A DNA stretch of 64,000 nucleotides from Butyrivibrio sp. (GTDB lineage Bacteria > Bacillota > Clostridia > Lachnospirales > Lachnospiraceae), in the NCBI GenBank assembly GCA_016297265.1, contig JAEDHB010000001.1, positions 124,001 to 188,000 of the forward strand, in the 5' to 3' direction. Made by a program: the position numbers and the translations under genes. Of this stretch, positions 56,173 to 64,000 are shown piece by piece (position 1 is the stretch's first letter; every line of letters starts with the position of its first letter). The notes below the pieces were generated by a model. It ran no database searches. It was given only the letters and a program-made list of their open reading frames with translations, and was not told the DNA's origin.

Positions 56173-57987
56173 CTATTCTTCGTCAAGCTTGAGAACACTC
56201 ATAAATGCTCTCTGCGGAATCTCAACATTACCGATTTGTCTCATGCGTTTCTTACCTTCTTTCTGTTTTTCAAGAAGTTTCTTCTTACGTGAAATATCAC
56301 CACCGTAACATTTTGCAAGAACATCCTTGCGAAGCGCCTTAACGGTCTCCCTTGCTATTATTTTGCTTCCGATTGCCGCCTGGATAGGAATCTCAAACAG
56401 CTGCCTTGGAATCTCGTTCTTGAGTTTCTCGCACATCTTGCGGCCACGCTCGTAAGCACTGCCCTCGAAAACAATGAACGAGAGCGCATCCACTTCCTCC
56501 CTGTTAACCAGAATATCGAGTTTGCAAAGCTTACTTTTCACATAGCCCTTCATCTGGTAATCAAAGGATGCATATCCCCTTGAGCGCGATTTAAGTGCAT
56601 CAAAGAAGTCATATATGATTTCATTGAGGGGCAAAACATATTTTATCAGGGCTCTTGTACCCTCTATATATTCCATTCCGACATACTCGCCGCGTCGTTC
56701 CTGACAAAGTTTCATAATTGCACCGACATATTCGGATGTAACCATGATTTCCGCATCAACCACCGGTTCTTCCATATAATCAATCTCCGAAGGGTCCGGC
56801 AGATTGCTTGGATTAGTGAGGTCAATCACCGTTCCGTCCGTTTTGTGAACCTTATATACAACTCCCGGGGCCGTGGTGACCAGGTCAAGATTGTATTCCC
56901 TCTCAAGTCTTTCCTGAATAATCTCAAGGTGCAAAAGGCCTAGGAAACCGCATCTGAAACCAAATCCCAGCGCAATCGAAGTCTCAGGTTCATAAAAAAG
57001 AGAAGCGTCATTGAGCTGCAATTTTTCCAGCGCATCCTTAAGATCCTCATAATGTGCTCCGTCGGCAGGGTAAAGTCCGCAATACACCATCGGATTGACC
57101 TTCTTGTATCCCGGAAGCGGTTCTTTGCATGGATTTGCCGCATCAGTTATCGTATCGCCGACTCTTGTATCCTTAACATTCTTAATACTGGCAGTAATAT
57201 ATCCGACAAGGCCTGCACTCAGCTCTTCACACGGAATGAACTGGCCGGCTCCGAAATAGCCCACTTCAACAACATCCGCCTCAGCGCCCGTTGCCATCAT
57301 GCGGATTCTTGTGCCCTTCTTAACAGTCCCCTCCTTGATTCTGCAAAATACAATTACCCCTTTGTACGAATCATATATTGAATCGAAAATAAGTGCCTGC
57401 AAAGGAGCATCAGGATTACCCTGCGGAGCAGGAAGCTTTGTTACTACCGCTTCAAGCACATCCTCAATATTCAGACCGTTCTTTGCCGAAATAAGCGGAG
57501 CATCCTGAGCCTCAATTCCTATTACATCTTCAATTTCATCCTTCACTCTCTCCGGTTCTGCACTTGGAAGGTCAATCTTATTGATTACGGGGAAAACCTC
57601 AAGATTGTGGTCGATTGCCAGATACACATTGGCAAGAGTCTGGGCTTCAATACCCTGAGCTGCATCCACCACAAGAATTGCACCTTCGCAGGCTGCAAGA
57701 CTTCTTGATACCTCATAATTAAAATCAACATGGCCCGGAGTATCAATCAGATTAAAAATATATTCTTCCCCGTCCTTAGCTTTATATACGATGCGGACCG
57801 ACTGAGCTTTGATTGTTATTCCGCGCTCCCTCTCAAGTTCCATATTGTCAAGGACCTGATTCTGCATTTCACGCTCCGTCAGGAGTCCCGTCTTTTCAAT
57901 TATTCTGTCCGCCAAGGTGGATTTACCATGGTCTATATGGGCAATAATACAAAAATTTCTGACATTATTCTGATTAACTATCGACAT
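56173..57987 (-). CDS. lepA: Elongation factor 4
   Basis: 604 residues. G1 [10 protein letters not shown]3 DTPGHVDF and G4 NKIDLPSA form the GTPase; EF-G-like domains and the LepA-specific C-terminal domain ([20 protein letters not shown]) follow. It helps initiation or back-translocation on stalled ribosomes. It is the first gene of the lepA-DUF5662-hemW-xth run. Confidence 0.97.
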   Translation of the reverse strand: MSIVNQNNVRNFCIIAHIDHGKSTLADRIIEKTGLLTEREMQNQVLDNMELERERGITIKAQSVRIVYKAKDGEEYIFNLIDTPGHVDFNYEVSRSLAACEGAILVVDAAQGIEAQTLANVYLAIDHNLEVFPVINKIDLPSAEPERVKDEIEDVIGIEAQDAPLISAKNGLNIEDVLEAVVTKLPAPQGNPDAPLQALIFDSIYDSYKGVIVFCRIKEGTVKKGTRIRMMATGAEADVVEVGYFGAGQFIPCEELSAGLVGYITASIKNVKDTRVGDTITDAANPCKEPLPGYKKVNPMVYCGLYPADGAHYEDLKDALEKLQLNDASLFYEPETSIALGFGFRCGFLGLLHLEIIQERLEREYNLDLVTTAPGVVYKVHKTDGTVIDLTNPSNLPDPSEIDYMEEPVVDAEIMVTSEYVGAIMKLCQERRGEYVGMEYIEGTRALIKYVLPLNEIIYDFFDALKSRSRGYASFDYQMKGYVKSKLCKLDILVNREEVDALSFIVFEGSAYERGRKMCEKLKNEIPRQLFEIPIQAAIGSKIIARETVKALRKDVLAKCYGGDISRKKKLLEKQKEGKKRMRQIGNVEIPQRAFMSVLKLDEE

Positions 57988-58025
57988 ATCTATCTCTACT
58001 TTCCTATTGGTTTACATTCTATACC

Positions 58026-58054
58026 ATTATAATGAAACACCGCACAAAAAACAA
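58026..58054 (-). promoter_or_regulatory. Promoter of lepA
   Basis: TTGTTT (58049-58054), 17 bases, TATAAT (58026-58031) on the minus strand, about 40 bases before the ATG. Confidence 0.6.
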
Positions 58055-58066
58055 GTTACAATCTCA

Positions 58067-58095
58067 TTGCAACTAATTAAAATGTATAGTAAAAT
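58067..58095 (+). promoter_or_regulatory. Promoter of tyrA-aroA
   Basis: TTGCAA (58067-58072), 17 bases, TAAAAT (58090-58095), 30 bases before the ATG. Divergent from the lepA promoter; no T-box or attenuator is visible. Confidence 0.6.
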
Positions 58096-58124
58096 ATTTT
58101 TGACTAAAATCGAAGGAGCAGCAT

Positions 58125-59213
58125 ATGATTACAGTTGGTTTTATTGGATTGGGGCTTATCGGAGGCTCAATCGCAAGGGCTCTTAAGAACAAATGCGGAA
58201 AATATCGCACAATAGCATATAACAGAAGTCACGAGCCCCTTGATACGGCTGTTGCTGAGAAAATAATTGACGAAGGTACCTATGAGGTTGACAATACTTT
58301 TGCCCAATGCGACATTATTTTTCTATGCACGCCTGTAGAGCACAATTCCACATATCTTGCAAAATTAAAGGACATCATCAGTGATAACTGCATTATCACG
58401 GATGTGGGAAGTGTCAAGGGATATATTCACAATACGGTGAAGGAACTCCATATGGAAAAATGCTTTATCGGCGGTCACCCTATGGCCGGTTCCGAGAAAA
58501 CAGGCTATGCCGCTTCCACGGACACGCTTTTGGAGAATGCTTATTTTGCCATAACTCCGACATCGGAATCATCGCAGGCTTCCATTGATATGTACAAGGA
58601 ACTCGTTACCGACACCGGTGCAATTCCGGTGATTGTGGACCCATACATACATGATTTTGCGGTTGCAGGTATAAGCCATGTTCCCCATCTTATCGCATCA
58701 AGCCTGGTTAATCTTGTTGCGGATAACGATACTCCGGACGAGCTTATGAGAATGCTTGCCGCAGGAGGTTTTAAGGATATAACTAGAATTGCCTCTTCCT
58801 CCGCAGACATGTGGTCGCAGATTTGTGTCACCAACGAAGCAGCAATTTCAAAACTACTTGCAAAATATATTGAATCCCTCTGTCGGATTAAGGAATATGT
58901 GGACAACAAGGACAGAGATGCCATTGCAGATATGTTTGTCCGCTCAAAAGAATACAGGGATTCCATTAATCTCAGGGAGAAAGGGCTCATCCTCGAAAAC
59001 CACTCCCTCCTTGTCAACATTGTGGACAAGGAAGGTTCTCTTAACGAGATTACATCCATCCTTTCCGACAACAAAATCAGCATTAAAAATATTGAGATTA
59101 TCCACAACCGTGAGTATCGTGACGGCGTGCTTATGATTGATTTTTATGATAAAACAGCCAGCGAGCTCGCAAACAATATTCTTAATGCCAACGGATATAC
59201 AATTACGAAATAG
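58125..59213 (+). CDS. tyrA: Prephenate dehydrogenase with ACT domain
   Basis: 362 residues. NAD-binding motif GFIGLGLIGGSIARAL at the N-terminus; GGHPMAGSEKTGY holds the catalytic His. An ACT-like domain (about 290-362; LLVNIVDKEGSLNEITSIL) may sense tyrosine. It oxidises prephenate to 4-hydroxyphenylpyruvate. AAGGAGC precedes the ATG; aroA follows after 12 bases. Confidence 0.95.
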   Translation: MITVGFIGLGLIGGSIARALKNKCGKYRTIAYNRSHEPLDTAVAEKIIDEGTYEVDNTFAQCDIIFLCTPVEHNSTYLAKLKDIISDNCIITDVGSVKGYIHNTVKELHMEKCFIGGHPMAGSEKTGYAASTDTLLENAYFAITPTSESSQASIDMYKELVTDTGAIPVIVDPYIHDFAVAGISHVPHLIASSLVNLVADNDTPDELMRMLAAGGFKDITRIASSSADMWSQICVTNEAAISKLLAKYIESLCRIKEYVDNKDRDAIADMFVRSKEYRDSINLREKGLILENHSLLVNIVDKEGSLNEITSILSDNKISIKNIEIIHNREYRDGVLMIDFYDKTASELANNILNANGYTITK

Positions 59214-59225
59214 AGGTTTTACAAT

Positions 59226-60506
59226 ATGAAATTTACAACAACCAGGGCACTAAAAGGAAGCGTCCGAATCCCCGGCGACAAATCCATCTCTCACCGTTCA
59301 GTAATGTTTGGCTCCCTTGCAAAGGGGACAACCCGCGTCACCGGTTTTTTACAGGGTGCAGACTGTCTCTCCACCATCTCCTGTTTTCGGAGCATGGGAA
59401 TAAGAATCGAAAACAACTCCGATGAGGTAATCATATACGGCAACGGTCTTCATGGTCTTAAAGCACCAACCGAAATTCTTGATGTGGGTAACAGCGGAAC
59501 TACCACCAGACTGATAAGCGGTATTCTTGCCGGACAGAATTTTTCCTGCGTGCTCGACGGGGATGCTTCGATAAGAAAAAGACCTATGGACAGGATTATT
59601 AAGCCCCTCACCATGATGGGTGCTGATATTTCAGGTCATGACGGCACCACCCTTGCGCCGCTTTCCATCAACGGTCGAAGACTCAAAGCAATAGATTACA
59701 TATCCCCTGTTGCATCCGCTCAGATTAAATCCTGCATACTGCTTGCAGGTCTTTATGCTGATGGCATCACCTCGGTAACGGAGCCCGTTCTTTCAAGAAA
59801 TCATACAGAACTTATGCTGACCTCTTTTGGTGCGGACATAACCTCACAAGGATGTGTTGCATCAATCAAGCCTGCCGATGAATTATTTGCCCAGGACATC
59901 CATGTACCGGGAGATATTTCATCAGCAACATATTTTATTGTTGCCGGACTTCTTGGCCATAATAACGAGATTCTTATAGAAAATGTGGGCATCAACCCAA
60001 CCCGTGACGGCATTCTTCATGTATGCCGTGCAATGGGCGGCAATATCACTCTTCTCAACGAGAGAAACGAGGGTGGTGAACCTGTTGCCGATATTCTGGT
60101 CAAATCCTCCTCCCTCCACGGAACCATTGTCGAGGGCGATATTATTCCGACACTTATCGACGAAATTCCGGCCATTGCGGTACTTGCGGCTTTTGCTGAC
60201 GGCACCACCACCATAAGGGATGCGGCCGAGCTTAAAGTAAAGGAATCCGACCGAATAGCTGTTATGGTTGACAATCTCTCCCGCATGGGCGTTGACATAG
60301 AAGGAACCGATGACGGAATGATTATCAACGGCGGCAGACCGGTAAAGGGTGCTGTTATCGACAGTCATCTGGACCACAGAATCGCAATGAGTTTTGCCAT
60401 CGGAGCAATGTTTGCAGATGGCGACACAGTCATCAATGACGCCGAATGTGTTGATATTTCCTATCCAACCTTCTATCAGGATCTGGAAAAACTAAGACAA
60501 GCGTAA
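59226..60506 (+). CDS. aroA: 3-phosphoshikimate 1-carboxyvinyltransferase
   Basis: EPSP synthase of the shikimate route, 426 residues. Landmarks: PGDKSISHRSVMFGSLA, GNSGTTTRLI, RKRPMDRII, and the late DHRIAMSFAI. AGAGG precedes the ATG. The 3' end overlaps the convergent spoIIP by 15 bases. Confidence 0.96.
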   Translation: MKFTTTRALKGSVRIPGDKSISHRSVMFGSLAKGTTRVTGFLQGADCLSTISCFRSMGIRIENNSDEVIIYGNGLHGLKAPTEILDVGNSGTTTRLISGILAGQNFSCVLDGDASIRKRPMDRIIKPLTMMGADISGHDGTTLAPLSINGRRLKAIDYISPVASAQIKSCILLAGLYADGITSVTEPVLSRNHTELMLTSFGADITSQGCVASIKPADELFAQDIHVPGDISSATYFIVAGLLGHNNEILIENVGINPTRDGILHVCRAMGGNITLLNERNEGGEPVADILVKSSSLHGTIVEGDIIPTLIDEIPAIAVLAAFADGTTTIRDAAELKVKESDRIAVMVDNLSRMGVDIEGTDDGMIINGGRPVKGAVIDSHLDHRIAMSFAIGAMFADGDTVINDAECVDISYPTFYQDLEKLRQA

Positions 60507-61703
60507 TATTTTGTCCAGCATAAGCGCAAGCGGTTCCATTGCGTTATATACCTCTTCAAATGTATTTGTCTGCGCACCTGCCTCCAGAAGCATTGATCTG
60601 GCAGCGTGATGCAGGCAATATCTGTATCCGGCAATATATATGCATCTGATAAAATCAGGATACAATGCTTTTCCCACAAGATACATCTTATATGTCATAG
60701 CCATATTTCCCGTAAGATATGGGTTTTCAAGCTCTTTGACCGCACCCTGCCCTTTGAGATAGCTTATTCCGTTAAAAAGCATAATTTTGGCAGTATTTTT
60801 GCCGTCAATATCAGTAACCAGATGCCTTCCGGGGTCTACGCCGTCCCTGTGAAGGTCTAGCACCACCTGAATCGATGGGTTTTCTTTCATGACTTTGTCC
60901 AGCATTTTGTTAGCCAAAACATAAGCCTTCTCCCTGTCAAGCTTTCCGTCAACCACATCAAAGCTATCCCTGATATGCATTACATTGTAGCCATATTTAT
61001 CCTGCAATAATTCCGTCAGTCTGTCTCCCACATCGACTATACTTTTCCCATTGCTGTCCGAATCGGCAAATCTTTCCTGGGAATGTGTATGAAAAATAAG
61101 AATCTGTGGCTTGCTGCTGTCCTTTTCAATCGTAATGTCCGTGGACATTATTTTTTCCAAATCAAGTATGGACTCCGGCAAATCCGTATCTGAAGGAATG
61201 ACATACATATTGCTTTTCACATAATCATAATTAAAAATCTGCTCTTTTGAATAGACCTTTGATGCTGTGGCGATTATTCCTTCCTCCGTATTGGCCGGCA
61301 CACCATCCGTTTCACTCTCAGTAGACTGTTCCGCTCTTTTCTCCTGCGCCTCCCCGACCTGCTGTGTTGCCCCGTTCTGCTTTGTTGTTTCGTTTTCCCA
61401 AGTTTTAGTGGTCTCACATTCCTCCCGGCAATATTCGCCTTCCCTTTCTTCGTCAACCACCTGTATGCCCGGGCAGATACCGGCCAACAGCCGTTGTTCA
61501 AAACATGGTATTGTCTCTGCACTGTTTCCCGGCAAAATAACACTCATAAGCTTTTGACTTACATCTTCACGATTGATTTCTTTTACCCAAGCCCTGCATC
61601 CCTTCAAAAAGAAAAATCCTACAAAAAAAATAATTATTGTCATAATAATTATTGTCATAATTCTTTTGTTTCTGAAATTTCTCAAAAATCTTTGTCTTCG
61701 CAT
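60492..61703 (-). CDS. spoIIP: Stage II sporulation protein P
   Basis: 403 residues. A membrane helix near the N-terminus (about 15-35), a long Glu/Thr/Gln-rich middle region, and a SpoIIP amidase/endopeptidase domain (about 195-400) with FHTHSQERF (zinc His) and LDLHRDG. SpoIIP remodels septal wall during engulfment of the forespore. It follows gpr by 40 bases. The start (61703) has only a weak ribosome-binding site. Confidence 0.93.
   Translation of the reverse strand: MRRQRFLRNFRNKRIMTIIIMTIIIFFVGFFFLKGCRAWVKEINREDVSQKLMSVILPGNSAETIPCFEQRLLAGICPGIQVVDEEREGEYCREECETTKTWENETTKQNGATQQVGEAQEKRAEQSTESETDGVPANTEEGIIATASKVYSKEQIFNYDYVKSNMYVIPSDTDLPESILDLEKIMSTDITIEKDSSKPQILIFHTHSQERFADSDSNGKSIVDVGDRLTELLQDKYGYNVMHIRDSFDVVDGKLDREKAYVLANKMLDKVMKENPSIQVVLDLHRDGVDPGRHLVTDIDGKNTAKIMLFNGISYLKGQGAVKELENPYLTGNMAMTYKMYLVGKALYPDFIRCIYIAGYRYCLHHAARSMLLEAGAQTNTFEEVYNAMEPLALMLDKILRLS
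61629..61658 (-). repeat. 15-base tandem duplication in the spoIIP membrane helix
   Basis: AATAATTATTGTCAT occurs twice head to tail (61629-61643 and 61644-61658). It encodes the repeated MTIII in the membrane segment. The unit is five codons, so the frame is kept. Confidence 0.75.
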
Positions 61704-61743
61704 GTCCGCACTCGTTTTTTTTACTATTATATGTGACGAGTTC

Positions 61744-62616
61744 TTATTTTAACCCCATACATATATTAATTCCTTCTGAAATAGTGTAACTTATTCGTTT
61801 GACAAGTTCATCTATATCCTTCGATGTGACATACATATCCTTAAAATCTCCCTGCGCCTTATCCTCTCCGGCCAAATCATGGATAAGTGTTTCAGTATCA
61901 ATTACAGTGGGTACGCCTATTGCAATCACCGGTATGCCCATCGTCTTTTGAGTTATTTCTTTTCTGCTGTTACCAACTCCGGAGCCGGGATGAATTCCGG
62001 TATCCGTAATCTGAATCGTCGAGTTGAGGCGTTCAATATGCCGTGCTGCCAGTGCATCAATCACCAGTAAAATATCCGGTTTGGTCCTGCATGTTATCGC
62101 ACCGATTATTTCCACTGTATCCATTCCGGTCTGCGCCATCACTCCCGGAACAATCGCACTGACAACCGCCTTAGCCCCCTCCACTTCGTCATATCCCATA
62201 AATTCAATGATATGCCTTGTAATCAACAAATTTGATACCACCATTGGGCCCAGCGCATCTGCTGTTGCGTCTCGGTTTCCCAGTCCCACTACCAGAATAT
62301 GAGGTGATTCATTTGTCTTCACATGGGTATTAATCAGTTTCAGCAGTTCCTTTGCCATGGCTTTTGATATCTCCCGATGATAACCCTCGTCCTCCTCGCT
62401 CATTTGCGGAACCTTCATCGTGATATAACTGCCCTTTGAACGATTTAATATTGCAGACGCTTTATTATTGACAATTCTCATTCTGGTAATATGAATATTG
62501 TCCTTTTTGTTGTTTTCTTCTTCAATCTCAATTCCGTTTCTGATATTATTCTTTATGACTGTTTCGCCCGTCTCAAGGACGAGATCAGTTCTGATTTTGC
62601 ATTTATCCTTTTCCAT
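61744..62616 (-). CDS. gpr: Germination protease (GPR)
   Basis: 290-residue aspartic-type endopeptidase that degrades small acid-soluble spore proteins when spores germinate. The N-terminus KIRTDLVLE is typical of the zymogen region. LVVGLGNRDATADALGP and TGIHPGSGVGN are family hallmarks. With spoIIP it shows the cell belongs to a sporulating lineage. No clear ribosome-binding site is seen. It is divergent from rpsT. Confidence 0.95.
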   Translation of the reverse strand: MEKDKCKIRTDLVLETGETVIKNNIRNGIEIEEENNKKDNIHITRMRIVNNKASAILNRSKGSYITMKVPQMSEEDEGYHREISKAMAKELLKLINTHVKTNESPHILVVGLGNRDATADALGPMVVSNLLITRHIIEFMGYDEVEGAKAVVSAIVPGVMAQTGMDTVEIIGAITCRTKPDILLVIDALAARHIERLNSTIQITDTGIHPGSGVGNSRKEITQKTMGIPVIAIGVPTVIDTETLIHDLAGEDKAQGDFKDMYVTSKDIDELVKRISYTISEGINICMGLK

Positions 62617-62651
62617 ACTGATATTTTGTCACATTTTCTACAAAATATGTA

Positions 62652-62680
62652 TTGACACACAGCCTTTATTGCCATATAAT
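62652..62680 (+). promoter_or_regulatory. Consensus promoter of rpsT
   Basis: TTGACA (62652-62657), 17 bases, TATAAT (62675-62680): a perfect match. It predicts a leader of about 110 bases before the TTG start. That leader carries short self-complementary stretches (AGAGC/GCTCT) but no known riboswitch. Confidence 0.88.
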
Positions 62681-62799
62681 ACTAGCGTATGTTTATGCAA
62701 GAGCGTCCGTGTCCTGCTCTGCATATTCTGTAAATCTCTGGTACGTCGGCCACAGGTTTGCAAATCACAAATAATAGAAATTATTCGGAGGTGCCTAAA

Positions 62800-63063
62800 T
62801 TGGCTAACATTAAATCTGCAAAGAAGAGAATCGTTGTTAACAACATTAGAGCTGAGAGAAACAAAGCTATCAAGTCTAAAGTTAAAACATATATTAAGAA
62901 AGTTGAAGCTGCTGTTGCTGAAGGCGACAAAGCTGCTGCTGCTGAAGCACTTAAGATTGCTACAGTTGAAATTGACAAAGCTTGTTCAAAGGGCGTTTAT
63001 CATGCAAACAACGCAGGAAGAAAGGTTTCTCGTCTTACACTTCTTGTTAACAGCATGAACTAA
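62800..63063 (+). CDS. rpsT: 30S ribosomal protein S20
   Basis: 87 residues, basic, starting (M)ANIKSAKKR. The start codon is TTG at 62800, fixed by GGAGGTG eight bases upstream and by the universal ANIKSAKKR N-terminus. The longer in-frame reading from 62758 lies in the leader. rpsT next to gpr is a standard clostridial arrangement. Confidence 0.96.
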   Translation: MANIKSAKKRIVVNNIRAERNKAIKSKVKTYIKKVEAAVAEGDKAAAAEALKIATVEIDKACSKGVYHANNAGRKVSRLTLLVNSMN

Positions 63064-63089
63064 TATCGAATCAGATATATTGAATTTAT

Positions 63090-63127
63090 ACTCGAACCGT
63101 AACGGCTGCACGGTTCGAGTTTTTTTT
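63090..63127 (+). terminator. Terminator after rpsT
   Basis: ACTCGAACCGT / ACGGTTCGAGT, 11 bp with a 9-base loop, followed by T8. Confidence 0.93.
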
Positions 63128-63168
63128 GTATTCTTTGGGATTATAATCGTAATCCCCGGCCTGACATT

Positions 63169-63203
63169 AAAAAATCGCTGTAAACTCTATGTCTACAGCG
63201 ATT
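63169..63203 (-). terminator. Terminator after the GH5 gene
   Basis: AATCGCTGTA / TACAGCGATT (10 bp) with T6 on the minus strand, about 35 bases beyond the GH5 stop. Confidence 0.85.
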
Positions 63204-63236
63204 CTGTTTATGGGATGCTCTTTACATCCCCTTGTA

Positions 63237-64000
63237 TTATCCGTTAACTTTCACTCTTTCTGTGAGCCACTTTCTAAACCAGATTCCTGCATCAGACAAA
63301 TCATTGGTTCCCCATCCCGATAATTTACTGCTTCCTGATTTAATTAATGCAGATGTCTCCGCCTTGTTACACAGACTCCAGCAGGCAAAGGACAGATTAT
63401 TGTCATTAATCAGTTTCTTCCATGCATTGGCGGATGTGTAATCAATTCCGCCGTTTCCGCTGGCATCACAGATACTGAATTCTGAGATAAATACCGGTAT
63501 CTTTTTTGATAGTGCTTTTTTTACCTTATTGCGCAAATCATCTTTATGAGTTGCTGCATAGAAATGTACTGCATATAATACATTCTTTGGTTGTTTTACC
63601 TGGTGTCCGATTACCTGATCCACATCCTGTGACCAGGTTGGAGTTCCTACAATAATAAGCGCATCAGGTGAATTTGCACGTATGATAGGTATTATTGTGT
63701 CAGCATATTTCTTAATATCCGACCAGGATGGACCTCTGTTAGGCTCATTACAGATCTCATAAATCACATTAACATTATTCTTGTATTTCTTTGATACTGT
63801 GCTGAAAAATGATTTTGCCTGTTCAATATATTTATTCGGATTCATGTCATTAAGAACATGCCAGTCAATAATTACATACATGCCTTCCTTGGTTGCATAG
63901 TCGACTCCCTTGTAAAGTGTATCAAGCATTGCCGACTTATTGCCTTCGCAATAACCGCCCTCCGCAGTATACATCGCAAGCCTTACCATATTGGCACCAT
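63237..64000 (-). CDS. GH5 family glycoside hydrolase (3' part)
   Basis: The reading frame is open to the window edge, so only the C-terminal 254 residues are seen. They begin GANMVRLAMY, typical of the second strand of a GH5 barrel. The acid/base Glu is in YEICNEPN and the nucleophile Glu in FISEFSICD. Similar proteins are endo-beta-1,4-glucanases (cellulases) or related beta-glycanases. No binding module follows the barrel at the C-terminus; signal peptide and any N-terminal modules are outside. Confidence 0.9.
   Translation of the reverse strand, partial: GANMVRLAMYTAEGGYCEGNKSAMLDTLYKGVDYATKEGMYVIIDWHVLNDMNPNKYIEQAKSFFSTVSKKYKNNVNVIYEICNEPNRGPSWSDIKKYADTIIPIIRANSPDALIIVGTPTWSQDVDQVIGHQVKQPKNVLYAVHFYAATHKDDLRNKVKKALSKKIPVFISEFSICDASGNGGIDYTSANAWKKLINDNNLSFACWSLCNKAETSALIKSGSSKLSGWGTNDLSDAGIWFRKWLTERVKVNG

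Noticed and set aside
62617..62660. A sigma-G-like promoter (ACATA, 17 bases, CAAAATA) before gpr
   Set aside because: The start site would fall on or inside the ATG and the -10 is poor; not enough support.
62498..63058. 186-codon frame overlapping the rpsT leader and coding sequence
   Set aside because: Leucine-rich out-of-frame reading of rpsT; the S20 frame is unambiguous.
1..64000. tRNA, rRNA, CRISPR, insertion sequences or phage genes
   Set aside because: None was recognised on either strand when reading the gaps and open frames by eye; a covariance-model search would be needed to exclude small RNAs.

Overview
The window reads as a contiguous piece of chromosome from an anaerobic, low-to-mid GC Firmicute of the Lachnospiraceae type (inference). 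Supporting signs are a complete acetyl-CoA to butyryl-CoA operon, both butyrate kinase and acetate kinase branches, sporulation genes (gpr, spoIIP), a BspA-type leucine-rich surface protein, and clostridial gene strings such as rpsT|gpr-spoIIP, lepA-hemW and plsX-acpP-rnc-smc-ftsY. A Coprococcus- or Butyrivibrio-like butyrate producer that uses ptb-buk would fit. The species cannot be fixed from sequence alone. No rRNA, tRNA, CRISPR array, insertion sequence or prophage was seen.

Layout. 1-4.7 kb (minus): an envelope and translation operon, polysaccharide deacetylase - bactofilin - pyrH - frr - uppS - cdsA - dxr (only the first five codons of dxr lie inside). 5-7.6 kb (plus): a stand-alone fused ABC ATPase/permease. 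7.7-14.4 kb (minus): coaD-thl-crt-hbd-bcd-etfB-etfA, with a near-consensus promoter and a near-perfect Rex operator in its leader. 14.5-18.4 kb: a MalQ-GlgP fusion gene, divergent from an AraC regulator. 19.4-22.4 kb: a translationally coupled zur-znuA-znuC-znuB zinc uptake operon with tandem operator-like repeats. 22.4-25.9 kb: a LytTR regulator plus LiaF-like membrane protein, divergent from ptb-buk. 25.9-35.8 kb (minus): plsX-acpP, rnc-smc-ftsY, ilvA, and KtrB/KtrA potassium uptake. 35.9-39.1 kb (minus): pta-ackA, then yceD-rpmF with its own consensus promoter. 39.2-46.8 kb: tmcAL (plus), convergent with an FtsA-like - GGDEF - WalJ-like - ACT - UPF0210 operon. 46.8-50.4 kb: zinc-finger membrane protein - polA - coaE. 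50.5-53.6 kb: the large LRR/Fn3 surface protein. 53.7-58 kb: lepA - DUF5662 - hemW - xth. 58.1-60.5 kb (plus): tyrA-aroA. 60.5-62.6 kb: gpr-spoIIP. 62.6-63.1 kb: rpsT. 63.2-64 kb: the 3' part of a GH5 glycanase.

How it works together. MalQ-GlgP would turn storage or dietary alpha-glucan into glucose-1-phosphate, and glycolysis yields acetyl-CoA and NADH. The thl-to-etf operon reoxidises NADH while making butyryl-CoA, and Ptb-Buk and Pta-AckA convert the acyl-CoAs to ATP plus butyrate or acetate. The Rex site would tie the butyrate operon to the NADH/NAD+ ratio, and coaD at its head ties CoA supply to CoA demand. Most other genes are housekeeping.

The points most worth a second look are the Rex-controlled coaD-butyrate operon, the MalQ-GlgP fusion that retains an internal ribosome-binding site and ATG at the junction, the LytTR-type repeats between lytTR and ptb-buk, and several operator-like dyads on promoters. 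I did not find a clearly new multi-gene defence or mobile system.
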